From Fagopyrum homotropicum (Eukaryota; Streptophyta; Magnoliopsida; Caryophyllales; Polygonaceae), in the NCBI GenBank assembly GCA_033239125.1, contig BSWB01000001.1, positions 28,981,501 to 29,045,500 of the forward strand: 64,000 nt of DNA, read 5' to 3'. A model generated the notes under the pieces. The model ran no database searches and had not been told where the DNA came from. It saw only the letters and a program-made list of their open reading frames with translations. The number at the start of each line of letters is the position of its first letter. The stretch's first letter is position 1. Below are positions 12,771 through 23,511 of the stretch, piece after piece. The translations under genes and the position numbers were made by a program.

Positions 12771-13547
12771 TCAATGCACCTTGAACATCTTGGATTGCTC
12801 TTCAAATCCATCATAGAGCTCTTCCAAGAAATCTCCGGTTCCTAATTTCACCGGCAAGTGGTAAGATATCCCACGTACAAGCTTGTACGGTTTGATTCTC
12901 ACCGGAATCCTCCTAGCTTTCTTATGCTTTAATGGGACATAATTCAGCCTTGCATCCCATCCCTTCCTAGATCGAGAAATCAGTTTCTCGAGAATCCTCT
13001 TAGCTTCCCCATCTCCAGCTTGGGGATAATGTATGGTATTCGTCATATGAATGACCCCATACTTGAACAAAAAACACTTATTGACATTGGCGTTGAAGCG
13101 CTTGCCAAATTTACTCCTTGTAGTCCAAGGAGTATCTACTTCCAACAGTTCTAATGGAGGTTTCATCTTCACCTTAGGAGGTTCTTTTGGAAGAGACCTC
13201 CAACTCTCCGGTGCATTCCTGAAAAAATCAGAAATTTTAATAGGAATTTCAAAGGAAGTAAGAGAATATACCTTGTAGGGTTCTTCAAGGCTTGGGACAA
13301 GGTTCATGTTGGGATGATGATCCAGACATGAAATATCTCCCAACTCAAGTGGATCTTCTTCAACTTTGGCCACAATTTCAGTAATTTGGCCAAGGTTCAC
13401 CACTTCTTCCTCTTCTTCAAGCACAACCGACTCTTCTTCAATCTTGACCACAATATTAGCAATTGGGTCTAGGTGTTCCGCTTCTTCTTCCAGTCGAGCA
13501 ATTTCAACAAGGATCAATTTTCTTTCAAGGTCGTCGAGATCCTTCAT
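12771..13547 (-). CDS. 258-residue chimeric retroelement ORF with integrase C-terminal remnant
   Basis: This is an uninterrupted ORF in the non-autonomous element N. Residues 1-75 are acidic and glutamate-rich. The middle is unrecognised. Residues from about 160 resemble the C-terminal half of the Athila-type integrase of element E: a CLFKYGVIH segment matching LLAKYGVTH, a degraded HYPQ segment, KRILEKLISRSRKGW matching [15 protein letters not shown], and GISYHLPVKL matching [10 protein letters not shown]. The aspartates of the catalytic triad are absent, so it cannot be an active integrase. Its ATG overlaps the stop of the upstream ORF in the arrangement ATGA. Long intact coding in a copy with nearly identical LTRs suggests recent selection or simply youth. 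A role as a structural or targeting protein is inference only. Confidence 0.6.
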   Translation of the reverse strand: MKDLDDLERKLILVEIARLEEEAEHLDPIANIVVKIEEESVVLEEEEEVVNLGQITEIVAKVEEDPLELGDISCLDHHPNMNLVPSLEEPYKVYSLTSFEIPIKISDFFRNAPESWRSLPKEPPKVKMKPPLELLEVDTPWTTRSKFGKRFNANVNKCFLFKYGVIHMTNTIHYPQAGDGEAKRILEKLISRSRKGWDARLNYVPLKHKKARRIPVRIKPYKLVRGISYHLPVKLGTGDFLEELYDGFEEQSKMFKVH

Positions 13548-13855
13548 TGATTGCTTGATCTTTGATTCAATTGATCTTCAAGAGGTTGTTCATATACCTC
13601 GCGAGCGGTATAGAGCTCCTCCCAGATTTCAAGCTCCTTCTTAATAGCTTTCTCTCTTTCATTTTGTTCACTGAAAAAAAATGAAAAATAATCCAGCAAA
13701 TGTCTATTCTCCTTCCATTTAGCTACCTCTTTCTTTCTCCATCTCTCTCTTTCCAAGGATTTGTTCCTAAGTCTATGTTGCTCCAAAGATTCGTTAAGTT
13801 CAACTCTGAGGCTCCATATTTCGTTCCTCGCCGTTACAAAGCTGCTTCCATCCAT
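13544..13855 (-). CDS. 103-residue coiled-coil-like ORF at the gag position of element N
   Basis: First ORF after the primer-binding site of element N, about 240 nt from the LTR edge. It is rich in glutamate, lysine and arginine, with long helical stretches (LRVELNESLEQHRLRNKSLE near residues 17-36), resembling in composition and position the N-terminal coiled coil of the gag of element E. It has no recognisable capsid domain or zinc knuckle. The stop overlaps the start of the next ORF by 4 nt (ATGA), which suggests coupled translation. A truncated gag N-terminus is the best reading. Similarity is by composition, not proven alignment. Confidence 0.5.
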   Translation of the reverse strand: MDGSSFVTARNEIWSLRVELNESLEQHRLRNKSLERERWRKKEVAKWKENRHLLDYFSFFFSEQNEREKAIKKELEIWEELYTAREVYEQPLEDQLNQRSSNQ

Positions 13856-14070
13856 TGGAAAATCTAAAAACTCAAGAACTCATACCAAAAGATTAAAAAG
13901 AAAAAGCAAAAAAAACTTGTTCTTTGGCAAAACTCTGTTCCGTTGCTGGAACAAGAACTTCGTATGTACCTAAGAACACAAACCTGCAAGAACACTCAAA
14001 AGAGATATCAAATAACAAGAGCAAAGCTCCCAAGCTTGACAACCGATAACCGAATTCGGCCTAAACCAAA

Positions 14071-14088
14071 TCCCCGGCAACGGCGCCA
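14071..14088 (-). other. Primer-binding site of element N (tRNA-Asp)
   Basis: TCCCCGGCAACGGCGCCA on the plus strand is the 3' end sequence of plant tRNA-Asp, so the minus strand is complementary to it. It lies 6 bp from the LTR edge (14095). Use of tRNA-Asp is typical of Athila-type gypsy elements. Confidence 0.92.
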
Positions 14089-14094
14089 AAAACT

Positions 14095-15757
14095 TGTTCG
14101 CCCCTAGAGGTGTGTGCAAATAAGTTTTAAATTTATAAAACTAGAATCAAGCAGCGAACCCGCAGTGTACGGATCGATATAGTTAAGCAAGAATTCCAGA
14201 GTATCGAACACAGGGATTTGGGGGGAACGAACTCGATTGCAGGTTATCAAGCAAGTAAATATGGGAGTTTTGCAAATTATTGGGAAAACAACAATCCTAA
14301 AGATCCAAGTATCCAGCTGTGGCAATCGATTCAAGATATACTTAATGATATAAAGACAGAGTTGAGATATGCAAAGGTATACTAATGTAAGGTAATCGTA
14401 CGGTGAAGTTCCAAAAACCTTATATAACTCACCTACAAGGCACTCTCTATACAGGTTGTTGAGGCTCAATATAGAAAGATTCTAGAGATGAGAATTAGTG
14501 TCAAATACCCAAACTTATAACCCAAGGATCAAGACTAACTTAACCGATTGAGGTTGTGACACTCACAATCGAGGTAGAGGTTGTTGAGGCTTCACTACCA
14601 CCTAGAAAAGACAAGTCTAAACTAAGTTAAAGCAAATCTTTAACTTTGGATTAAAGTAAAAGCAAGGTTCGTAAACTGAAGTAAATCACGGGTAGTTCTT
14701 GAGAATCACGGCCGTGGAAACCTAAGAACAGGCCGTGATTTAGGGTGTCGACGATATTTCTCTAACTCTCAGGGTCCAATCAATTTACAATCGATCTATC
14801 ATTATCTAAGCCACAACTATCAACCCTTCACCTTAGAATTGCTAAAGGGTTTTAGCCAATAATCATCATTATGATATCAATAATTAAATATGAAAGGGAG
14901 AAAAGGTAAAACCTTGAAATCTCAATAACAAACACAAAACCAATGTCAATAAAACTCAAACGTAACTTGCGTTCAATAGATGTAGGATAGAATAAGAATC
15001 TCTCACAAATCTCAAGGAACAAAGAAGAACGGGATGTCAATCCGCCTTCAAATGAAACCCTAAAATCTTCCAACTTCGCAAAAAGGGAAGTGCGTCCTTC
15101 CCCAAATCTTCCCTCCAAATAGCAAGACCTCCAAGTCTGCCTCTCTAAGTATCCTTTGGAGAATTTAACTCCAAGTCCCGGGGCTGTCACCGTCCTCCGA
15201 AAGATTGACTCCTTCTAGTCTCCCCTTGGAGAAATTGGCTCCTTCTACTCTCCCTTTGGAGAAATTGGCTCCCTTCAATGTTGAAGGCTCTCGAATATTT
15301 ATAGGAATCAATCTAGGGTTTAAAGATAAAACCCTAAATATTTGGGCTGAAAAGAAGTCGAATCCGCTGGTATCAGAAGATACAATGGGCCGCGTCAGAC
15401 GGTATCGGAGAATACTTTGGGCCGCGTCCGACGGTATCAGAGAATACTTTGGGCCGCGTCCGACGGTATCAGAAAATACTTTGGCGCGTCCGACGGTATC
15501 AGAGAATACTTTGGCGCGTCCTAAATTCCTTTTATGCTCCTTTTTGTCCCGCTTCAAGGCTTAATCCTTAAATGTGCCATTTTGCTCCATAATTTGCCAA
15601 ATTACCTACAAATGCAATAAAACTCTGTGTAGACCTCTATTCTTGCAAAGTAGGTGAATATAACCATAAATGCCATGAATGTATGTCTATGCATGCAAAA
15701 TAAAGGGAAAATCTATATAAATACAGGCCTAAAAATAGGTCATAATTCATGTCATCA
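14095..15757 (-). repeat. 5' LTR of element N (1663 bp)
   Basis: Second LTR copy, adjacent to the primer site and therefore the promoter-bearing one. It carries the GTATC tandem array at 15369-15522, a TATA-like box at 15294-15305 and CACGGCCGTG at 14707-14716. Confidence 0.9.
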
Positions 15758-16624
15758 ATTTCATAAGCCGTTACAAAAGATCTTCTCTCTTAACTCATCA
15801 GCTGTTACGTGGGCAACAGAGGGACAGAAGGCCGGCTGAACGTATGCTACGTACTCCATGGGCTTCAACGTGTAGCTGGGCCAGCACGAGCAAGGAGATG
15901 GGCTGAAACAAAGGTTTGTTGGCTTGGGAGAGTTCCGTGTAGTTGGGCCAGCACAAGCAAGGAGATTTTTGGGCTGGAGTAAAGGCAAGGGCTGACAAAG
16001 ATAAAAAATACAATGTAGGAGATCCATGGGTTTCTGTCTTTTAGGGTTGCTGAAGAGCAATGCAAGGCTAGCTGGGCTAGACGGACACAAGGCTACTGCT
16101 GGGCTGGACGGACACAAGGCTACTGCTGGGCTGGACGGACACAAAGCCACTGCTGGGCTGGACGGACACAAAGCCACTGCTGGGCTGGAGCAAAGGCAAG
16201 GCTGGCTGGAGCGGGCTGACTGCTGCACGGCTGGGCCTTGTCAGCTGCTTGTCTGGGCCTTGTCAACTGCTTGTCTGGACCTTGTCATGACCTCGTCTCA
16301 GCTCTATCATGGTCTCGTCACAGCTTTGTCACAGTCTCGTCTCAGCCTTGTCATGATCTCGTCTAAAGTCGTCGTTAAGGATTAATTATAAGAATTAGGG
16401 TTTGATATAATTCTATTCTTTTATGTGAATTAAATTCTACATAAAATAATAAATAATTATAAGAATTAGGGTTTGATATAATTTTATCATTTTATATGAA
16501 TTAAATTCTACATAAAATGATAAAATTTGTGAAGAAACAAATACTAGATAGAATGGGAAACCGTCAACGGCTCAAAGTCCGAATTGATTCGGAATTAAAC
16601 GGAATAAAAATTCCGGATATTACA

Positions 16625-19061
16625 CTTCTTGCCCACTTCAGCCCGCCTAGTGTTGCCTTTGCTTCAGCCCATCGCCTTGATTATGTTGGCCCAGCTACAC
16701 GTAACTCTCCCAAGCCAACAAGCCTTTGCTTCAGCCCACCTCCTTGCTCGTGTTGGCCCAGCTACACGTGAAGCCCATAAAGAAGCATATGTGCATCCGG
16801 TCTTTTGTCCCTCCGTTTCTCGCGTAACAGCTGCTGAATTAGGAATGAGGATCTTCTGTAACGGATCCTGAAATCACGTAGCCAGATCGGGCTTCTTTCC
16901 TTCCTTCTGTCCACGGCATGCAACCTTCCATTATGCGTCGACGAAGAGATCTGCACTCACACAGCAAGCTCCTTCCCCAGGAAGCACATAAGACTTCATC
17001 TCCCTCCTCCCTTGTGCACTCAGACGCTAGGAACAAAAGTGCCGGACCACGCCTGGCCATCATCCATGCTGCAGTTGGTGAATACGAACTTTCCCCTTAT
17101 CTGCACACCTCATGTGACTGCTCTCCTCTAGATCTAACACATCCTGCTCTTGACATGTCTCCTCCCCGATAAGTACCCATCTGAGAGGCCTTTTCCCCAT
17201 CCAGCGTTGATAGAAGGAAGATCTCCTTGTAATGCGGTGAGTCTTCTCAGCCCTTCTCTTCACTTCTCTGGTGTTGGACACAAGCACTGCCGTGAGGGTG
17301 CCATGTTCAGATTGTCTTCTGTGCATCCCTCTCTCGAATCAACCCCTCCCTCACAAGTGTTGCAACTTACCTTCTGTAGTCCATCAAAGCCTTTGGTAAG
17401 AGATCAAACCTATCTTCCCTCTTCTCTATAGCTGTACATGAAGGAAGTGTATAAACAATGGTTTTGTCATTTACAGAAGATCAACTCTGAGCTTGTGGCT
17501 TCCCTTACAATGGTACAAAACGCCAGAGGTGAGTCTTGAACCTTGGACCACTTACATTCTCAATTTTAAATTCCATAAACTATGTTGAGCAGTCAAGTTT
17601 GAGCATTTTTTTCGATGCCTTAGAGATAGAATCCACCGTTCAATTTTTAGTATGTTATAGAGTGATATGCATATTGTAATGCATCAAAATTTGGGAATTA
17701 TCCAACGGTTAGCTTTAGATCTGTGAAGGTTCAAAGTGGACTAGTTAGGCTGTTTGTGAAATGATCCAGAAAAATGCTAAGTATAATTTCTAGTTTTGGG
17801 TTCAACTTTAGAAATTTTTGTAGAAGTAATGGTTTGATAGTTTTAAGAAATTCTTGCTTCTATGAGTAGAATGCATATCATAGATGACCTAGAGAATTGT
17901 TTCAGAATTTTTAGAAATTTATTCGAGCTTCATATTTTGAGCCAAAGTTTGATCCTAGTGACTTTTTAGAAAGTAAGAAAAATGTGTAGTTTGCTATGTT
18001 CTAACTAAACTCACTCTTAATAGACTGAAATATGATATTTAGTCCCAAATAAGAGTTTAAGCATGTATTATGAGATTTTTGGAAGATTCGGGACCAAGGG
18101 TAAAATGGTCATTTTACCTTAGATGTGTATTTTTAGTGACTTCCCTTCTGATAGGACCTTACATCTTAGAAGTCATAGACTTCTAAGTATATTGGACATG
18201 TGTTGATCCACTTGTCTCCTATGACAAGTAGTTGAGTTGATACGGTTACAGAATGAGTTGTGTTTAAGAGAGTCGAGACTTGATTAAGTCCTTTGGGCTT
18301 CCTTAGCTATCTTCTAGATATGGGTGTGGATAATGATAGTGGTGTGTGAATGATATGTTTATAGTTTTACTTAGTAGTAATTATCTACCGACCTATACAT
18401 TGGCCTAAGAGTAATGGGTGGTGGCATTCTGCTCAGTTAGCTTGAGGGCGCTGGGGGTTTCTTTAGGGACTAGTCCACACTCGGTTTGTAGTGATGCTAA
18501 CGGAGGAGGTAATCTAGACCTACACCAGTTGGATACAGAACGGAGGCGAGAACTCTTAAGATTTCTCGTGCCACAATTGTAAAATGGATAAGGTGAATCA
18601 CTAAACTATCAGATAATAATCAATTTGTGTGCCAACATGATGATTGTTAATGTTATCTTGGGTGTGTTTGTGCTATTCTTATTCTGCTTATATTTGGATA
18701 GTTAGCTAACTGTTTTATTTGTTGTTTAGACGTACCACATGTTAGAGCAGATGCCGAGTGATCCGGATGGTAGTGGGCAGCCGGGGTGTCGTACTTCATA
18801 GGACGAGTTGCGGTCTTTTCTTTATGTTGGTCTTTCAGTTATGACTTTTTCATATTCTCAGATTATGAGATATTATTATTTCCGGCTATTAGTGTTTCTA
18901 GTCACATTCATGACTTTGTTAAACATACTTTATGAATTCGGGTTTTTCCTTATATGTGTCTTGTTGTAAGATCTACTTAAGTTGTTGTCAAACTAAGGTC
19001 GGGACTCACTGTGAGGTCCTAACCAGTAGCTCCCCGAGTTCTGAAAACTTGGGGTGTTACA
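16625..19061 (+). mobile_element. Right part of gypsy-type LTR 'A'
   Basis: This continues the LTR started at 1-155, in reverse orientation relative to B's LTRs, and ends CTTGGGGTGTTACA at 19061. The terminal part (about 18990-19061) is the reverse complement of the first 70 bases of B's LTRs. It is more diverged from B's LTRs than those are from each other. It ends inside a copia RNase H reading frame, marking an insertion there. Whether A is a solo LTR or part of a full element cannot be told because its other side is outside the window. No gene is seen. Confidence 0.8.
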
Positions 19062-19190
19062 ACATTATTCGCGATCATGTAGAAAAAGGTGATGTATCTA
19101 TATCTTTTTTTTCGACTAACTTGCAGCTTGTAGATATATTTTTATATAAGCCTCTACTTGAAGATCGATTCAATTTATATTAGATTGAAG
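19062..19190 (+). pseudogene. Copia RNase H C-terminal remnant (SIRE/Maximus type)
   Basis: Immediately after LTR A the sequence encodes IIRDHVEKGDVSI followed by STNLQLVDIF, which corresponds to the end of copia RNase H (family pattern IRDHVQKG ... TDxQLADIFTK). A LGML-like segment follows, frameshifted. The upstream part of the polyprotein lies beyond the window, displaced by the nested insertions. Confidence 0.7.
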
Positions 19191-19651
19191 CTTGGTATGT
19201 TGAACAAGGAAGCATTATCATAAGGGGAGTAAATCGTTATTATTTCTTCTTATAATGTTGTATGTTTTTCATTTCAAGGCCATGAAATGTAATTCAAGAT
19301 CTTGACATGAATTTAAAAGACGATAGTGAACCTGAACGGGTCCGATTAATTAGTTATTATCTTTTTAGACAAAAATCGTAATCATTTTAAAGTGATTTTC
19401 AAAAGATTTTGTGGTTACACTTTCTATATTCTTTCTCTTGAAAATCGGAAAGGTTAAAATTTGCGATTTGTAAATTAAATCGGTTTAAATTTTGTGTCTT
19501 TCCAAGGTCTTAGCTTTCAACTTTGATGTGACTTGACCTCTAGTTAAACCTCCTTTCTCATCCATCTTTTTCACCCTTTTCCAAAGCTCAAGCAGAACCC
19601 ACTTTTTTACTCTTCCTCTCAATCTCTTTCATGCTTTTTCAAAACACATGT

Positions 19652-21020
19652 ATGGCTCCCAAAAGAACCTCCGGCCGTATTGCTTCTTCTTCAAAGAAGA
19701 TAGAGTTCTTCTTCGGCATTGGCTATAGATGTGGCCATCCACATCTCCTCCGACTCTCCCTCGCTGACTCCGTCTCCACCAACAACGCACACCGAACTTG
19801 CCACCCAAGTCCAAACTAGACTATCGAGCTTGTGGTTCCGAAATTTCAAGACAACCGGCACATGACTCAACGGATTCCACACTCACAAGTTGTGCATGTG
19901 TGAATCCGTCGACTTGGAGTTTCTGGAAACTCTCCAACTTCCATGTGTGACACTTCTTAAAGGCTCCTGTCTTTGGAAGATTATGAATCCAGGAGAAGTG
20001 GCGTACACAAGGCTGACTCGGCTCTTTTACACCAATCTGATCGCAAGGAGGGACAGGGGGGCCCTAACCCTGGAGTCCATTTCCAAAGGTAAACCGATAA
20101 CCATCACTCCAACTCTCATTGCCCAGATCTTTGACCTACCTACCTTCACCTCCTATTCACATCCGTCTAGTAGTGAATGTGTTCAGTTGCCTAAAGACAA
20201 GTTCATCACTTCCTCTTCCTCTTCCTCTTGCCAACTCACCCACACATCCCTAACCCTAGAGGCGAAGATAGTGTTTACCCTTCTGGTTCAATGTATCGTC
20301 CCTTGCTCCAATTCTAGAGAGCTCCTAACCTATCAAACCCTAGAGTTGCTATTTTTGGTGATGAACGGGTTGGATGTAGATCTACCCAACCTTATCCTAA
20401 CCCACATGCTTCAGACCATCACCTCCACTAGAGCTATACCCCTACCATACACAAATCTGCTTCCCAAGATCTTCAACTATTTTTCAATTGACACATCCCT
20501 CGAGGACCAACATGTGTCAATTGGTAAAATAGATGAAGATTGTTTCGAATGTCTTGGTGTTGTCAAGACCTTGGTTGGCGATTGGAAGCTGAAGGAAAAA
20601 TCGTCGTCCTCCTCATCCGCACCAACACTACCAGAGAAAAGGCTAGAGGACTTAGAGTTTGGCCTCGTCGCACTAAGGAGGGATGTGATCGACACCGGGC
20701 AGACCTAACGGGCAAGCTGGACGCAACCCATGAGTTGTTGTCGATAGTGCATGCAAAGGTGAATTAGATGTTCTACTAGTCAAAAGGCCGCAAACATTTT
20801 GCTCAACTACGATCGAAGTTTGCGCAACCGTCCAATCCTTCGACTAATTCATGTGGAGCCGACGATCCTTACAGTCAAAGAATTCGGGGTTGTCAAAAAG
20901 TACAGGGATGCAGAGAAGCAACGCCAGCTTGATGAGTATTTGAAGAACAAGACTTTTGTTGATGCCCATAGAAGATGGAAATCCACGGCTGAGAATGATA
21001 TCCGTGCGAGAAAGATATGA
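19652..21020 (+). pseudogene. Env-position ORF of a SIRE-like copia element (plant transposon-protein-like), broken
   Basis: Likely start MAPKRTSGRIASSSKK at 19652. The frame then shifts and meets a TGA near 19865 before the long open part 19890-20708. That part contains WKIMNPGEVAYTRLTRLFY, ESISKGKPITITPTLIAQI and FDLP, resembling the 'putative plant transposon protein' domain (Pfam Transposase_32 type) found in extra ORFs of plant LTR elements. A further frameshift near 20700 leads to a helical tail ending at 21020. It lies between RNase H and a purine tract with LTR, the position of the env-like ORF in SIRE-type copia elements. Function unknown; no transmembrane segment is evident. Confidence 0.6.
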
Positions 21021-21316
21021 ATGGCCAGTGGTATCCGGCTTGATTTCAAGGTCTTGAAACTGGATGTCAAGGTCTTGACATTTGTATTCAACTTATTTCA
21101 TTTTTCATTTTTAAGGCCTTGAAAATGTGTTGTTTTATGCTTTTGAAATTTTCTTCTAGGTCTATAATGTTTTAAATTTCAAAACTTTGATTTCTACCTC
21201 CCTTGTCGAAAGACAAAAAGAGGGAGAAATATGATCCGACATTTCTACACTTGCATTGCGTTATTCTTATATTGGTGCAGGTACGATATTTGTTTTGTCT
21301 TCCATCAAGGGGAGAT

Positions 21317-22280
21317 TGATAACTCCACCTTAATGAGTATTGTTATGTTTGTAGGGATGATGGAATACACTACAAAATGTAGTTACGACTAAAAATATCG
21401 GTTATTTATATGTAGATTTCTTTTCTTATGATTTGTGCAGGTTTATAACAACCCAAAGATCTTCTCTGACGGATAAGAAGTGAAAAGAAGATTGCGTGCA
21501 CAAGTTGTTGAAGATTTTGTTGTTAAAGATTTTGTGGGGCTCGTTCAACTTCAAACAACCGAGATTTGTTGAAGATCTTGTGGAGAAGATTCTAAAGCCC
21601 AATGGTCGACTCTGCATAAGATCTTATAAAAGAATCAAGCAAGCAGTGAAGAAGGCAGCGCTTACACGAGATCTTTTCAGCTTTCTTTATCTACATCGTT
21701 TATCTTGTTCTCAGTGTGATCCTTGTTTCTTTTCTATTGAGAGATTTAGATAAACACAAGAGCGATATCGGCATATATTAAGTAGTGTTATAATTAATGT
21801 TACTCTACGAAGTGACTAGGCTATTGTTCACTAGATCTGAGTTGACCAGATAGTAGCGGTGATGCTACAAGTGAGAAAAGAAGGGAAGTTCTTCTAGGTT
21901 GTATCTAGGACTCAAAAGAAGCAAAATAATAGATAGTTAAATCCTAGGGTCGGAAAGCCTAGATGGAGACGTAGACGTTAGATCCGAACTTCGTAAACAT
22001 ACCGAGTGTCGATCTTCGTTTTATTTCCGCACTTTATTTGATTGATTGAAATTGTGCCTAACAGTTTTTACAGGTTCAAGAACTTGAGATTTGCTTCAAG
22101 GCCTTGAGATACATTTAAAGTCACAGGTTTTAAAGTTCGACTTCAAGGCCTCGAGATTCATTTCAAAGCATTGACACTGTGATTGCGAAAAGTTTTCATA
22201 CTCTATTCAACCCCTTCTAGAGTAAATTCTTCCCTATTCTATTACCTACTCGGTTCTTCAAATAAAGACAATTAAACAAC
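21317..22280 (+). repeat. 3' LTR of the SIRE-like copia element (end approximate)
   Basis: The purine tract CAAGGGGAGA (21307-21315) is followed by TGATAACTCC. The segment contains TTATTTCCGCACTTTATTTG and later TATTCAACCCCTTCTAGAG, both typical of SIRE-type LTRs. The 3' boundary is placed near 22280 because recognisable LTR sequence fades there. No second copy is available in the window to fix it. Confidence 0.6.
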
Positions 22281-22383
22281 AAACGCAATGAGCTTTTGCA
22301 TATATGATAAAACAAAACAACTAAAATGTCATTACATAACAATAAATTAAGGAAGGCTTTGCCTTCTTAACCAACCAACTATA

Positions 22384-22427
<44 letters not shown>
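22281..22427. repeat. AT-rich spacer and (TA)n microsatellite
   Basis: No gene is seen. A small hairpin (arms TTAAGGAAGGC and GCCTTCTTAA, 22350-22373) and a TA run of about 45 bp (22383-22426) lie next to the left end of the Mutator-like element. The TA run may include its target duplication. Confidence 0.75.
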
Positions 22428-22429
<2 letters not shown>

Positions 22430-22520
22430 TACTGACTCATATGTAAACAGCCCTTATAGTGTTCAATGAGAACAAATAATAGCCCTTGATCTGATTAATC
22501 CAATGGCTGAAATTTTACAC
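22428..22520 (+). repeat. Left terminal inverted repeat of the Mutator-like element
   Basis: Contains ATGTAAACAGCCCTTATAGT and CAATGGCTGAAATT. Pairs with 34485-34585 in inverted orientation with a few mismatches and small gaps. Confidence 0.75.
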
Positions 22521-23511
22521 AAATATTCTCTTAAAAAGCCAAATCACTCTCCTAATTGTAGTGTATAATACACTCTCCCAGTTAAGGTAATTTCTTTATT
22601 TTTTTAATAATTCTAAATAATATCTTCTTCCACTATTTTAGATAGTTACAATTCACAGAATCTTTCAATAAATTGATAGGGTAAAAAATAATATCTTCAA
22701 AATTGCACTACCCATATCAGATTACTCAACATCATCAACCACACGAATCTACGTATCTGCTACCGTTTTGTCTTCAACGTTTTGCTGCTACTGTTTTGTC
22801 TCCTGTGTCACCGGAAAATCAACCATATCTTCGCCGGAATAATTCAAAGTAAGTGATTCGTTTTCATTTTACATTCTAACCATCATCAACCACACGTTTT
22901 GTCTACCATTTTTTCGTCTTGTGCCTTCATCTTAATGGTGTCTCTTGGTCGATGTGTTACATGTGTTGTCGTCTGATGATCGGGTTACATATCGAAAGTC
23001 TTCGTGTCATTGTTGGATATTATAATTTTGGACTCACATTTTTTTATCATTATAGGTCCACATTTATCGGATGATTTGTGTAGGGCAAAGCAACATTTCG
23101 ACATCAATGGAAGAAGGTAAACACGTCATTGAATGTGAATTGGGTTTTGACGATGACATTAATATATCAATAGACATTTGGTTTCATATTAACGAATATA
23201 TGTGACTATACCGCCGAATACGTTCTATAAATTGGTACGAAAACAGATATGGCACCGGTTATGGTTTACCCACTCATCAAACATTAAACATACTCGTAAT
23301 CATTAACTATATTTCAATTATCAGATTATAAATCTGTAGTGAAATTTTTACAGATTCTGGAAATGAAAGGGATTGACATGTTAATGGATTCGACATTGAT
23401 GCTAACATGGAGAGTATGGATGATTTTTATGAAGCAGCGGCAAATGAAGAGCTCAACGATCCAATAGACATGATGCAATCATCGGGGAAAACAAAATATT
23501 GGACTCTACAA

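Larger units (their letters stand above)
9366..15757 (-). mobile_element. Non-autonomous Athila-type LTR element 'N' (minus orientation)
   Basis: This 6.4-kb element starts TGTTCGCCCC and ends GTCATCA, with 5-bp flanks ATTAC (9361-9365) and ATTTC (15758-15762). The unbroken site in the other B LTR reads ATTTC, so the left flank carries one change. LTRs are 1662 and 1663 bp, with about a dozen differences seen by eye, making it the youngest layer of the nest. A tRNA-Asp primer site follows the right LTR. The internal region of about 3.07 kb encodes only two small overlapping ORFs and shares non-coding blocks with element E. It has no RT, so it must depend on a partner such as E-type elements. 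Confidence 0.88.
156..16624 (-). mobile_element. LARD-like gypsy-type LTR element 'B' (minus orientation), host of element N
   Basis: The element is bounded by a perfect 5-bp duplication, CTTCT at 151-155 and 16625-16629. Its LTRs are about 3.15 kb, end in TG...CA on the outside, and flank an internal region of about 3.8 kb. A site matching initiator tRNA-Met (reverse complement of GCTCTGATACCA, 7077-7088) lies just inside the right LTR, and a purine-rich tract (read on minus) lies just inside the left LTR at about 3313-3330, so the element reads right to left. Long LTRs with a non-coding interior match the large retrotransposon derivative (LARD) class, probably descended from a Tekay/Del-type gypsy element. 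The right LTR is interrupted by element N. Confidence 0.85.
7092..16624 (-). repeat. 5' LTR of element B, split by element N
   Basis: LTR sequence runs from 7092 to 9365 and resumes at 15758, ending in GGATATTACA at 16624. Without the 6.4-kb insert it is about 3.14 kb. Its outer dinucleotide at 7092 is TA instead of TG, a decay change. It contains its own copies of the 27-bp minisatellite (16075-16182) and the 71-bp duplication (16384-16525). Confidence 0.87.

Noticed and set aside
14071..14088. tRNA gene suggested by the tRNA-Asp 3' end sequence
   Set aside because: Only the primer-complementary 18 bases are present, at the expected retroelement position; no cloverleaf.
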